From the NCBI GenBank assembly GCA_023443925.1, contig JAEZSL010000374.1, forward strand, positions 1-53,811: 53,811 nt of DNA. Direction: 5' to 3'. Shown piece by piece: positions 17,387-25,811 of the stretch. How positions within the stretch are numbered: position 1 is the stretch's first letter; each line of letters begins with the position of its first letter. A program made the translations under genes and the position numbers. The notes under the pieces were generated by a model, which ran no database searches, was not told the origin of the DNA, and saw only the letters and a program-made list of their open reading frames with translations. The stretch is from Bacillota bacterium. GTDB taxonomy: Bacteria > Bacillota_A > Clostridia > Lachnospirales > Lachnospiraceae.

Positions 17387-17421
17387 TCTGGTTAAGTGGA
17401 CATGATGTCCACTTAACCAGA
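17387..17421. promoter_or_regulatory. perfect 16-bp palindrome, candidate PucR operator
   Basis: Arms TCTGGTTAAGTGGACA and TGTCCACTTAACCAGA match at all 16 positions around TGA. No T run follows, so it is not a terminator. It lies 86 bases before the first dehydrogenase gene and 217 bases from the pucR-like start. The rest of the 336-base spacer (17171-17506) shows no ORF or other structure. Binding by the PucR protein is inferred from position. Confidence 0.65.
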
Positions 17422-17506
17422 CCAAATCAGTACAGTGTGCTTATTGTAAGAAATTAAGGGGCCTTTTATACTTGCTTATATCAAATAGAAAAAACGGAGG
17501 TGCTGC

Positions 17507-18532
17507 ATGGGATATAAGATTTTAATTACGGAACCTATCAATAACAAAGGGATTGAATTTCTGATAGAACAGGGCTATGAGCTAAAGATGGGTTCCGGCA
17601 TAACAGAAGAAGTGCTTATAGCGGAAGCTGCTGACTGTGACGGTATTCTTACCCGTAACGGCAATATCACGGAAAAAGTCCTTACCTCGTGTAAAAACCT
17701 AAAGGTAGTATCCATGCATGGTGTAGGCGTTGATTGTATTGACGTGGAAGCCGCTACGAAGCTGGGAATCCAGGTAACGAATGCTGCCCAGTCGAACCAG
17801 AGATCTGTTGCGGAATATGCGGTTGGTCTGATTCTGATGCTTGCCAAAAAATCCATTCATTACAACAATGGACTAAAGAGCGGGGATTTGGAAGTCAGAA
17901 AACTGTATGGCAGTGACGTAAGCGGTAAGACACTGGGAATCATCGGCATGGGGAATATCGGAACCCAGGTAGCCCACATCGCTTCCTATGGTCTTAATAT
18001 GAAAGTAATTGGCTATAACAGAAGACTTAAGGGGAAGAAACAGACGGATTACGGTATACTGACCGGTGATATGGACGAAGTAATTTCCTCTGCGGATTTC
18101 TTATCCCTCCATTTGCCGGGAAGCCCTTCCACCAGACATATTATCGGTGAAAGGGAATTGACTTTGATGAAGCCGGAGGCTTATCTGATTAATACCGGCC
18201 GGGGTGAAATTATAGATGAAGAAGCCTTAATTAAGGTCTTAAAGGAACATAAAATTAAAGGAGCCGCACTGGATGTATTTGAGGGTAATCTGCCGGGGTC
18301 AGACAATCCGTTGTTACATATGGAACATGTTATTGTTACCCCCCACACGGCAGCCTTTACCACAGAAGCCCTGGAGAGAATGTCATATCAGGCAGCTCTT
18401 GGTATCTCGGAAGTATTGGAAAAACGTCCGGTATCCTATCCGGTTAACCGGTTAAGTGACAGTTTTGAAGAAAATAAGGGAGTTACGGCGGTTATGAACT
18501 ATTACCGCTATGAATTTGGAGATAAGTTCTGA
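17507..18532 (+). CDS. D-2-hydroxyacid dehydrogenase (SerA-like)
   Basis: A 341-aa NAD-dependent dehydrogenase. The Rossmann motif is TLGIIGMGNIGTQ (about 142-154). Catalytic residues expected for the family are Arg232 (INTGRGE), Glu259 region (DVFEG) and His280 (VTPHTAAFT). It lacks the ACT domain of full-length phosphoglycerate dehydrogenases, so a hydroxyacid other than phosphoglycerate is likely. A GGAGGTG site precedes the ATG. It is the first gene of the locus, followed by an AEC carrier after 74 bases, suggesting interconversion of a 2-oxo acid and its D-hydroxy acid. Confidence 0.9.
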   Translation: MGYKILITEPINNKGIEFLIEQGYELKMGSGITEEVLIAEAADCDGILTRNGNITEKVLTSCKNLKVVSMHGVGVDCIDVEAATKLGIQVTNAAQSNQRSVAEYAVGLILMLAKKSIHYNNGLKSGDLEVRKLYGSDVSGKTLGIIGMGNIGTQVAHIASYGLNMKVIGYNRRLKGKKQTDYGILTGDMDEVISSADFLSLHLPGSPSTRHIIGERELTLMKPEAYLINTGRGEIIDEEALIKVLKEHKIKGAALDVFEGNLPGSDNPLLHMEHVIVTPHTAAFTTEALERMSYQAALGISEVLEKRPVSYPVNRLSDSFEENKGVTAVMNYYRYEFGDKF

Positions 18533-18606
18533 TTCTAGGAGGAAAGACATATCCCCGTTCCAAAACTTTGAAGGTATGAAAAGCATACGAGGAATGGAGG
18601 CAAAAA

Positions 18607-19509
18607 ATGAAATCAATGCTGGATATGCAGGGTACCTTATTTTTGTTAATACTTGCAGGAATCTATGCCAGAAAAAAAGGTATCATTACGGGAGAGAACA
18701 GAAAGAAGTTCACAGATTTGATTATCGAGATCGTTCTGCCCTGTAATATTATTAATTCGTTTCTGATTGACTGGTCCTATGAAATTTTGGGGAACTGCCT
18801 GACAGTTTTAATTGCAGCTATTGTTACCCAGATTCTGTATGTGCTATTAAGCAAGCAGCTTTTTAAGAAAAGCAGCAAAGACAGACAGGCAGTTCTAAGG
18901 TATGCCATTATATGCTCTAATGCAGGCTTTTTAGGAAATCCTATTGTGGAGTCCGTATTCGGCAGCCAGGGGCTGTTATTTGCCTCGGTGGCACTGATCC
19001 CTCTCCGGTTTGCCATGTGGTCCTCCGGACTCAGCCTTTTTACGGTAACAAACGGAAAATCAACGGTGAAAAAACTCATGACACATCCTTGTATCGTAGC
19101 GGTATATATTGGTTTTTTTCTGATGCTTACCCAGATACAGCTGCCGGTCTTTATGCTTAAGACCCTGTCCGGCATCGGCGGCAGCAACACGGCTGTTTCT
19201 ATGATCGTAATCGGTTCCATTCTGGCTGATATCCATGTGAAGGAAATTGCCAGCAAAGAACTGTTTTTCTATTCCTTTATCAGGTTGATCGCAATACCTG
19301 CCGGTATTTTTGCCATACTAAAGCTCTTTGGGGCAGATAGTCTGGTAACCGGTGTCATTGTCCTTCTCTCAGCCATGCCGGCAGGAAGTACTACGGTAAT
19401 GCTGGCGGAGAAATACGACGGAAATTCTGGGTTTGCTTCCTCCTGTGTTTTTTTAAGTACCGTGCTGTCGTTGTTTACCATTCCTTTCATCAGTCTTTTT
19501 TTAATCTAA
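18607..19509 (+). CDS. AEC family transporter
   Basis: A 300-aa inner-membrane protein with about ten hydrophobic segments in two halves and the conserved intervening Asn/Gly motifs (CNIINSFLI, ICSNAGFLGNPIVESVFG, SAMPAGSTTVMLAEKY). AEC (auxin efflux carrier) proteins in bacteria move organic acids such as malate, pyruvate or lactate. A GGAGG-type site precedes the ATG. Its place between two D-2-hydroxyacid dehydrogenase genes suggests import or export of a 2-oxo or 2-hydroxy acid. Confidence 0.88.
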   Translation: MKSMLDMQGTLFLLILAGIYARKKGIITGENRKKFTDLIIEIVLPCNIINSFLIDWSYEILGNCLTVLIAAIVTQILYVLLSKQLFKKSSKDRQAVLRYAIICSNAGFLGNPIVESVFGSQGLLFASVALIPLRFAMWSSGLSLFTVTNGKSTVKKLMTHPCIVAVYIGFFLMLTQIQLPVFMLKTLSGIGGSNTAVSMIVIGSILADIHVKEIASKELFFYSFIRLIAIPAGIFAILKLFGADSLVTGVIVLLSAMPAGSTTVMLAEKYDGNSGFASSCVFLSTVLSLFTIPFISLFLI

Positions 19510-19577
19510 ACAGAAATAAAGTAATTATGGCGTAGACAGTAATGCAGAATACACTTCTAAAGAAAGGTGAGGTATAA

Positions 19578-20573
19578 ATGAAGGTCTTATTATTTAATGT
19601 AAATAAGGATGAAACAGAATATATTGTCCAATGTAATCGAAAGTTCGGATTTGATCTTACCCTGGCAGATTTTGATTTTAATTCGGCACCTTTGGAGAAA
19701 TGCCGCAGGTTTGATGCTCTGTGGATTACTACCAACTGTAAGATTACAAAAGATAAGGCAGAAGAGCTGAAGAATGCCGGTATAAATTATATTGCATCCA
19801 GGGCGGCCGGTACGGATCATATGGATCTGGCTTCCATGGAAGCAGCGGGAATAAGAGGAGCCAATGTACCCCGATATTCTCCCAATGCAATAGCAGAGCA
19901 TACGGTATGCCTGATTTTAATGTGCCTTCGCAACATGAAACGGGAACTTAATATGGTTGCCGGGTATGACTTTACTCTGAATGGCTTAAAAGGCCGGGAG
20001 CTTCGTAATATGACGGCCGGGGTAATCGGAACCGGAAGAATTGGAGCGGAAACCGTTAAGCTCTTAAAAGGCTTTGGCACCCGGCTCCTTGCCCATGATC
20101 TTTATGAGAATCCGGATATAACCGGCTTGGTTACTTATACGGACTTAGGGTCAGTTCTAGCGGAAAGTGATATTATTATTCTTCACTGCCCTCTGACAAA
20201 AGAGAATGAAAAATTTATTAATAAAGATGCTCTGGAAAAGATGAAAGACGGAGCAGTACTAATCAATACCGCAAGAGGCGGGCTGATGGATTATGAGGCG
20301 GTTCTTGAAGCCATTGAGAGAGGTAAACTAAGCAGCACAGCCTTTGATGTATATGACGGTGAGACACCTTATATCCGAAAAAAGGTAACACCGGATGCGT
20401 TACAAAGTGAGACGCTTAAAAAGCTGTTGGAAAGAGAAAATGTTATATATACGGCTCATATGAGCTTTTTTACCGATACAGCCATTGAAAATATGATTTT
20501 GACCACCTTTGAGAATCTGAGGGAATACGATGAAAAAGGATGCTGTTCCAATGAAATTACAGGTTTGAAGTAA
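19578..20573 (+). CDS. D-lactate dehydrogenase-like 2-hydroxyacid dehydrogenase
   Basis: A 331-aa enzyme closer to D-lactate dehydrogenase/VanH than to the first paralogue: FDLTLADFD, YIASRAAGTDHMDL and VPRYSPNAIAEHTV are typical. The dinucleotide motif is GVIGTGRIGAE (148-158). Arg233 (NTARGG), the E262 region (DVYDGE) and His294 (YTAHMSFFT) are in the catalytic positions. VanH function is unlikely since no ligase or vanX-like gene is adjacent. It sits 68 bases after the AEC gene, so this locus has two non-identical D-hydroxyacid dehydrogenases. Confidence 0.88.
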   Translation: MKVLLFNVNKDETEYIVQCNRKFGFDLTLADFDFNSAPLEKCRRFDALWITTNCKITKDKAEELKNAGINYIASRAAGTDHMDLASMEAAGIRGANVPRYSPNAIAEHTVCLILMCLRNMKRELNMVAGYDFTLNGLKGRELRNMTAGVIGTGRIGAETVKLLKGFGTRLLAHDLYENPDITGLVTYTDLGSVLAESDIIILHCPLTKENEKFINKDALEKMKDGAVLINTARGGLMDYEAVLEAIERGKLSSTAFDVYDGETPYIRKKVTPDALQSETLKKLLERENVIYTAHMSFFTDTAIENMILTTFENLREYDEKGCCSNEITGLK

Positions 20574-20690
20574 CTGCATATAGTTTTTAAGCACAGGTTT
20601 AACATACCTGTTAAGCTGGCTTATGTATGCCTGAATAGGCGGCGTGGCTTAGCTGGAAAAATATAGAGTATTGAACAGGAGTGTGATAGT

Positions 20691-21899
20691 ATGAAACAGG
20701 ATTATGATATCAATTCGGAATCCGGCCGGGTGAAGAAAGTAGAGCCTTCTCTGATCCGGACAGTCTTAAACCGGGTGGACGAATTAAGAAAAGACGGACA
20801 AACAATTATTGCCTTAAGTGCCGGGGAACCGGATTTTAATACACCTTCGGATATTAAAAAGGCAACGATAAATGCCATCAATCAGAATTTTACCCACTAC
20901 AGTTCCAACCGTGGTTACGAAGAATTAAGAAAGAAAATTGCTGTAAAGACCAAGGAAGAGACCGGTGTTTCATATGATTACCGGACAGAAATCCTGGTGA
21001 CCAGCAGCGGTGCGGAGGCTATCAACAATGCGATTCTCTCAATCATTGATGAAGGAGATGAAGCAATTGTGTTTTCTCCGGCCTTTGTGAACTATGAAAA
21101 CATGATAAAAATCAGCGGAGGTACTCCGGTTATTATTGATTTGAAACCGGAAAACCAGTTTCAAATCGATGTAAAAGAAGTAGAAGCCTGTATAACGGAA
21201 AAAACAAAAATGTTGGTAATCAACAACCCCAATAACCCAACTGGAGCGGTTTATGACCGGAATACCCTGGAAGAACTGTGCAAACTGGCTGTTAAATACA
21301 ATTTTATACTGGTATCCGATGAAATGTACAGCCGGCTGGTATATGAGGATACCGGTTTTCATTCTGTGGCAGTTTTTCCGGGTATGAAAGAGCGCGCAGT
21401 TATTATTAACGGTTTTTCCAAAACCTATGCCATGACCGGATGGAGATTAGGTTATATTACTGCCTGTGAAAAGCGGATTAATGCCATCTTAAAAATCCAT
21501 CAGTACTCAACTACCTGTTCCCCAACCTTTATCCAGATGGGAGTAGCCAGGGGGATGGATACGGAGCGGACCAGATCAGAAATATCCGTTATGCTAAACA
21601 CTTTTGCTGAGAGAAGAAGCAGATTGATAGAAGGGCTGAATAAAATCAGAGGACTCTCTTATGTAGTACCCCAAGGGGCATTTTATCTAATGGTGGACGT
21701 ATCACATACAGGGCAAAGTGGAATGGAATATGCCGGAAGACTTTTAGAAGAAAAACACGTTGCGGTTATTCCAGCTGTCGGACTGGGAAAGAATTGTACT
21801 GATTTTATACGGCTCTCTTTTGCGGCATCGACAGAAAATATAACAGAATCTCTTGTAAGGATAAAGGAATTTACCGAATCTCTGGTAAAAAATAAGTAA
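20691..21899 (+). CDS. class I/II pyridoxal-phosphate aminotransferase
   Basis: A 402-aa fold-type I aminotransferase of the AspC/PatA-like group. The PLP lysine is Lys244 in NGFSKTYAMTGWRLGY. NNPNNPTGAVY (about 178-188) contains the PLP-contacting Asn, and VSDEMYSRLVY holds the Asp and Tyr that contact the ring. It converts an amino acid and a 2-oxo acid. In this locus it may supply the oxo acid for the dehydrogenases or act on a product of the racemase-like protein. A terminator-like hairpin follows at 22034, before the flavoprotein gene. Confidence 0.9.
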   Translation: MKQDYDINSESGRVKKVEPSLIRTVLNRVDELRKDGQTIIALSAGEPDFNTPSDIKKATINAINQNFTHYSSNRGYEELRKKIAVKTKEETGVSYDYRTEILVTSSGAEAINNAILSIIDEGDEAIVFSPAFVNYENMIKISGGTPVIIDLKPENQFQIDVKEVEACITEKTKMLVINNPNNPTGAVYDRNTLEELCKLAVKYNFILVSDEMYSRLVYEDTGFHSVAVFPGMKERAVIINGFSKTYAMTGWRLGYITACEKRINAILKIHQYSTTCSPTFIQMGVARGMDTERTRSEISVMLNTFAERRSRLIEGLNKIRGLSYVVPQGAFYLMVDVSHTGQSGMEYAGRLLEEKHVAVIPAVGLGKNCTDFIRLSFAASTENITESLVRIKEFTESLVKNK

Positions 21900-22033
21900 G
21901 AAATATAGTTGATTGTACAGAATGTCCACTATATTTGTCGAAGAATGTACAATGTGGTAATTGTAAAGTCTGTTAACTTTATGTATACTCTTTTCAACCA
22001 AACAAACATATCATTTATATATTAAAAGCGAAG

Positions 22034-22069
22034 AAGCAAAAGTAATACTGCTGTCTTTGCTTTTTTTTT
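22034..22069 (+). terminator. terminator after the aminotransferase gene
   Basis: AAGCAAA/TTTGCTT form a stem with a 14-base loop followed by nine T. The 357-base spacer (21900-22256) also has an AAGGAACG/CGTTCCTT dyad at 22108-22140 and a direct repeat AACCGTAAA, possible control sites of the next gene. Confidence 0.75.
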
Positions 22070-22256
22070 ACAGGTAATAGGAACATATTTTGCCATGGAA
22101 ATCCATTAAGGAACGTAAACTAAAATGTCAGCCGTTCCTTCGACAACCGTAAATGTATAACCGTAAACGTTATACTCAGCTATGACCTGGTAAAGCATTA
22201 ACACAGAAGCAATGGAAATGATAAGACTAATCAACGAATCAGAAAGGCGGAGAGAA

Positions 22257-23522
22257 ATGAAAATTATTATAACCGGAGGCGGCTGGGCTGGCTGTTCCGC
22301 AGCGTATTCTGCAAGAAAACAAGGAGCAGAGGTAATCTTATTAGAACGGACGGATTCCCTTCTTGGGACAGGCTTAGTCGGTGGTATCATGAGAAATAAC
22401 GGAAGATTTACCGCAACAGAGGAAATGATCGCTATGGGCGGAGGAGAAATCTTTAGAGTAATTGATGAAAACTGCAGACATACGGATATCCGTTTTCCGG
22501 GACATGAACATGCAAGCCTTTACGATATAGCCAAAACCCCTCCTGCCATTACTAATTATTTAAAGGAAATCGGAGTCAAAGTGAAACTGCAGGAGAGGGT
22601 AGTAAAGGCAATAGTAACGGCCGGTATTATTGAAAGTATCGAGACGGCGGGGGGAACAATCTACGAAGGGGATGCTTATATCGATACCACCGGAACGGCC
22701 GGTCCTATGAATAATTGCAGCAAGTACGGTAACGGCTGCGCTATGTGTGTACTTCGTTGTCCCAGTTACGGCGGAAGGGTCAGTCTTGCAGGTATCTGCG
22801 GTGTTAAGGAGAAAACCGGTAAAAAGGATAACGGTTCGGTGGGGGCTATGAGCGGTTCCTGTAAGCTCTATAAAGAGTCCCTGGCCCCGGAAATAGCGGA
22901 GACCTTAAGCAGTACCGGAGTAGCCGTAATCCCATTGCCGGAAGAGTTCATTGAAAATCATTTAAGCGTAAAGGCCTGCCAGCAATATGCACTGAAGGAA
23001 TTTGCGGAGAATATTATACTTCTTGATACAGGCCACGCTAAATTAATGACTCCTTTTTATACCCTGGAGAAACTTCATAAGATTCCCGGTTTTGAAAATG
23101 CACGATATGAGGATCCTTATGCCGGAGGAAAAGGTAATTCAATGCGGTATTTTGATATGTCGCCCAGGAATAACGCATTAAAGGTGGAGGGACTTAAAAA
23201 TCTGTTCTGTGCCGGAGAAAAGGCAGGTCTATTAGTCGGACATACGGAAGCCATCGTAACCGGTGTCCTTGCCGGATATAACACCGTAAGATATTTAAAA
23301 GGGAAGACCTTATTGGAACTGTCCAGAAAAACTGCCATCGGTGAAGCCATTGCCTTTGTAAACGAAGAAATGGAAACCGTACAGGGGATGGGCAAAAAGT
23401 ACACGTTTTCCGGCTCGGTATTGTTTGAACGGATGATAGAACATGGCTTATATGAAACCGATGTGGATAAGATCGAAGAGTATATCAAGAAAGAAGGGTT
23501 ATTAAATATTTTTGCATCCTAG
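22257..23522 (+). CDS. FAD-dependent oxidoreductase (GidA/FAD_oxidored-like)
   Basis: A 421-aa flavoprotein from ATG 22257 with a GGCGGAGAG site; the longer reading from 22212 begins upstream of it. The N-terminal FAD motif is IITGGGWAGCSAAYSARKQGAEVILLER. GTGLVGGIMRNNGRF and the C-terminal FCAGEKAGLLVGHTEAIVTGVLAG resemble the FAD-binding loops of GidA/TrmFO and FAD_oxidored proteins. A cysteine-rich patch, C-A-M-C-V-L-R-C-P at about 165-173, is unusual and could be redox-active or metal-binding. Its place in a catabolic locus suggests oxidation of an amino or hydroxy acid rather than tRNA modification. Confidence 0.75.
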   Translation: MKIIITGGGWAGCSAAYSARKQGAEVILLERTDSLLGTGLVGGIMRNNGRFTATEEMIAMGGGEIFRVIDENCRHTDIRFPGHEHASLYDIAKTPPAITNYLKEIGVKVKLQERVVKAIVTAGIIESIETAGGTIYEGDAYIDTTGTAGPMNNCSKYGNGCAMCVLRCPSYGGRVSLAGICGVKEKTGKKDNGSVGAMSGSCKLYKESLAPEIAETLSSTGVAVIPLPEEFIENHLSVKACQQYALKEFAENIILLDTGHAKLMTPFYTLEKLHKIPGFENARYEDPYAGGKGNSMRYFDMSPRNNALKVEGLKNLFCAGEKAGLLVGHTEAIVTGVLAGYNTVRYLKGKTLLELSRKTAIGEAIAFVNEEMETVQGMGKKYTFSGSVLFERMIEHGLYETDVDKIEEYIKKEGLLNIFAS

Positions 23523-23582
23523 ACTGAACTGATTGGGCAAGCTTGCACTTATCAGGCATAAAAGAAAGAGAGGAAACCCCAT

Positions 23583-24950
23583 ATGGCGCTTACATCACTG
23601 CATATTGCTTACATCATTATTACCATTATTATACTGGTTGCACTGCTATTTAAAAAAGAAATTGTTATTCCCTGTGTTGCCGGTACGCTTATCATTGGTT
23701 TCATTTACTCAGGCAGTATCGTCAAATCAGTTCAGATATTGAACAATGCACTGATTAATTCCTGTATTGAACTGCTTAGTATCGTTATTGTAATAGCATT
23801 GGTTGTTTCAATGTCCAAGGCGATGATCGATCTGGGAGCGGACGAAATAATGATACGACCGGTCAGAAAGATTATAAAGAATAATAAGTTGGCTTTCTGG
23901 ATAATCGGATTTACCATGTTGATTGTATCCTGGCTCATCTGGCCGTCTCCCGCGGTAGCTTTAATCGGAGCACTTTTACTTCCCGTTGCCGGCGAAGTCG
24001 GACTTCCTGTAATCTGGGCAGCAGTAGCAATGAACATCTTTGGCCACGGTATCGGTCTATCTTCCGATTTTGTAATCCAGGGAGCTCCTTCCATAACGGC
24101 AGCCGCGGCCGGAATCGATGCCAATGCAGTAATGAAAGCAAGCATTCCTCTCTGGCTTACCATGTCGGTGGTTACGGCAAGTGTTGCCTTCTTTATGATG
24201 CTCCGGGAAATGAAGTTAAATAAAGGAGCAGAGGCCACTGTAAAAAAAGCTTTGGTTATAAAAGAAATACAAAAACCAAGGCTTGCCAGATTAGTTGCGG
24301 TATTGATGCCGCTTTCCTTTATCGGCGATATATTTATCATGATACAATTTAAAATTAACGGCGGGGATGCTACGGCGCTTGTTGCCGGTACCGCTTTAAT
24401 TCTTACCTGTGTTATAACGATTCTGGATAAAGGAATCGGACAGGCTCTGGAAAAGGCTACGGATCATATAAAAGAAGGATTTAAATTCGCAATGAAAATC
24501 TTTGCACCGGTTATTGTCATTGCCGCCTTCTTTTTCATGGGAAGTGAAGGTTTCGCTCAGAAGGTACTTGGAGAAAATGCAACCGGACTTCTGAATGATA
24601 TCGGACTCTGGATTTCCACCCACATACCTTTGTCCAAACTTACTATGATACTGGCGGAAACGTCAGTTGGTGTAATTACCGGGCTGGACGGTTCAGGTTT
24701 CTCAGGTCTTCCCTTAGTTGGTTCCATTGCCCAGACCTTTTCTTCCATGGGTAATATACATATAGCATCCCTTGCAGCACTTGGGCAGCTCGTAACCGTC
24801 TGGGTCGGCGGCGGAACCATTATACCCTGGGGAGTAATTCCGGTGGCAGCCATATGTGGAATTGAAGCCACAGAATTGGCAAGAAAGAATTTAATTCCTG
24901 TTTTATGCGGATTTGGAGCAACAATTATTGTAGCGATGTTCCTGGTATAA
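23583..24950 (+). CDS. polytopic membrane permease, ion-transporter-like
   Basis: A 455-aa protein with about eleven or twelve hydrophobic segments in two repeats. Motifs at helix breaks, WPSPAVALIGALLLPVAGE and later GLDGSGFSGLPLVGS, are the small-residue signatures seen in the IT (ion transporter) superfamily, which includes the GntP, CitM and DcuC-like permeases. It is 60 bases downstream of the flavoprotein gene, so it probably imports that enzyme's substrate or exports its product. The exact family and substrate are not determined. Confidence 0.7.
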   Translation: MALTSLHIAYIIITIIILVALLFKKEIVIPCVAGTLIIGFIYSGSIVKSVQILNNALINSCIELLSIVIVIALVVSMSKAMIDLGADEIMIRPVRKIIKNNKLAFWIIGFTMLIVSWLIWPSPAVALIGALLLPVAGEVGLPVIWAAVAMNIFGHGIGLSSDFVIQGAPSITAAAAGIDANAVMKASIPLWLTMSVVTASVAFFMMLREMKLNKGAEATVKKALVIKEIQKPRLARLVAVLMPLSFIGDIFIMIQFKINGGDATALVAGTALILTCVITILDKGIGQALEKATDHIKEGFKFAMKIFAPVIVIAAFFFMGSEGFAQKVLGENATGLLNDIGLWISTHIPLSKLTMILAETSVGVITGLDGSGFSGLPLVGSIAQTFSSMGNIHIASLAALGQLVTVWVGGGTIIPWGVIPVAAICGIEATELARKNLIPVLCGFGATIIVAMFLV

Positions 24951-24978
24951 GAATATTCCTGTTTCATTTCTCATGCAT

Positions 24979-25020
24979 GACCAGCAGCCGAATGTTTATC
25001 GGAGGCTGGTCGTTCTATTT
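24979..25020 (+). terminator. terminator closing the catabolic locus
   Basis: The stem GACCAGC/GCTGGTC has a 19-base loop and is followed by a short T-rich tail (GTTCTATTT). It separates the permease gene from the TetR gene. Confidence 0.65.
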
Positions 25021-25103
25021 GCAGTAAAACCCTGATCATTATGTTAAAGCGCTGAGAATGAAATTTTACCTTCTTACATAAATTAGTACGGGGAGGGGGT
25101 TGT

Positions 25104-25640
25104 ATGTCTGATTCTAATGTAACGAAGCTAGCATTTGCCGATTCTTTAAAAAAACTAATGGGAAAGAGAAACTTCAGCCAGATTAGTGTAAGGGACATTG
25201 CCGGTAACTGTGGTCTTACGAGGCAATCTTTTTATTATCATTTTAGGGATAAATATGATCTTATGAACTGGATTTATTCTACGGAGACGATAAAATATAG
25301 GATTACCGGAAGTATGGATAGACGGCTGGACGGATTAAAGGATTTATGCACGTATATGCGAAGAAACCGGGCATTTTATGTGAATGCACTAAATACTTCA
25401 GGCCAGAATTCATTTCAGGAGTTTTTACATGATTATATTCGTGATTTTATATCAGACGGACTGGTAAGTACAACAAACATGGAGGAAAACCAAGAAAACA
25501 ACAGGTTTATAGCGGAGGTCACAGCCATAATTTTTGTCGGTATTACCCTGCGGTGGATAAATGGAGATATGAAGGAAGACCCTTCGGAATATATAGTTAA
25601 GCTAAAAGGTTTATTTAACGGAAGTATACTACTGGAATAG
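25104..25640 (+). CDS. TetR family regulator, DhaS-like
   Basis: A 178-aa protein. The helix-turn-helix is FSQISVRDIAGNCGLTRQSFYYHFRDKYDLMNWI. The RQSFYYHF recognition region and C-terminal DYIRDFISDGL resemble the DhaS-type subgroup that regulates dihydroxyacetone kinase genes in other firmicutes. No dha genes lie nearby, so that role is not supported here. A GGGGAGGGGG ribosome site precedes the ATG. It could control the preceding permease locus or the radical SAM gene after it. Confidence 0.88.
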   Translation: MSDSNVTKLAFADSLKKLMGKRNFSQISVRDIAGNCGLTRQSFYYHFRDKYDLMNWIYSTETIKYRITGSMDRRLDGLKDLCTYMRRNRAFYVNALNTSGQNSFQEFLHDYIRDFISDGLVSTTNMEENQENNRFIAEVTAIIFVGITLRWINGDMKEDPSEYIVKLKGLFNGSILLE

Positions 25641-25709
25641 CTGTAATGATATACATGTTTACGATCATGATATAAAGCTTGGGGATAAAAATAACACAGG
25701 TTTTACAGT

Positions 25710-25748
25710 AAAATGCAAGTGTATAGATTTTTTACACTTGCATTTTTT
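25710..25748 (+). terminator. terminator after the DhaS-like regulator
   Basis: A perfect 13-bp stem AAATGCAAGTGTA/TACACTTGCATTT with a nine-base loop is followed by TTTT. Confidence 0.88.
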
Positions 25749-25811
25749 GTCTAATTACATATGGGAAGCATTGTGCTACACTGAAATATATAGGATTTTT
25801 CAGAGGTAATT

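Noticed and set aside
19578..20573. VanH-type vancomycin resistance dehydrogenase
   Set aside because: Sequence resembles VanH/D-lactate dehydrogenases, but no D-Ala-D-Lac ligase or VanX-like gene is nearby and the context is catabolic.
23732..24340. 202-aa minus-strand ORF
   Set aside because: Lies wholly within the permease gene in an opposite frame; its Ala/Ile/Thr-rich composition mirrors hydrophobic codons and it has no ribosome site.
25104..25640. Dihydroxyacetone kinase regulator role
   Set aside because: The DhaS-like features are present, but no dhaK/dhaL genes occur in the window.
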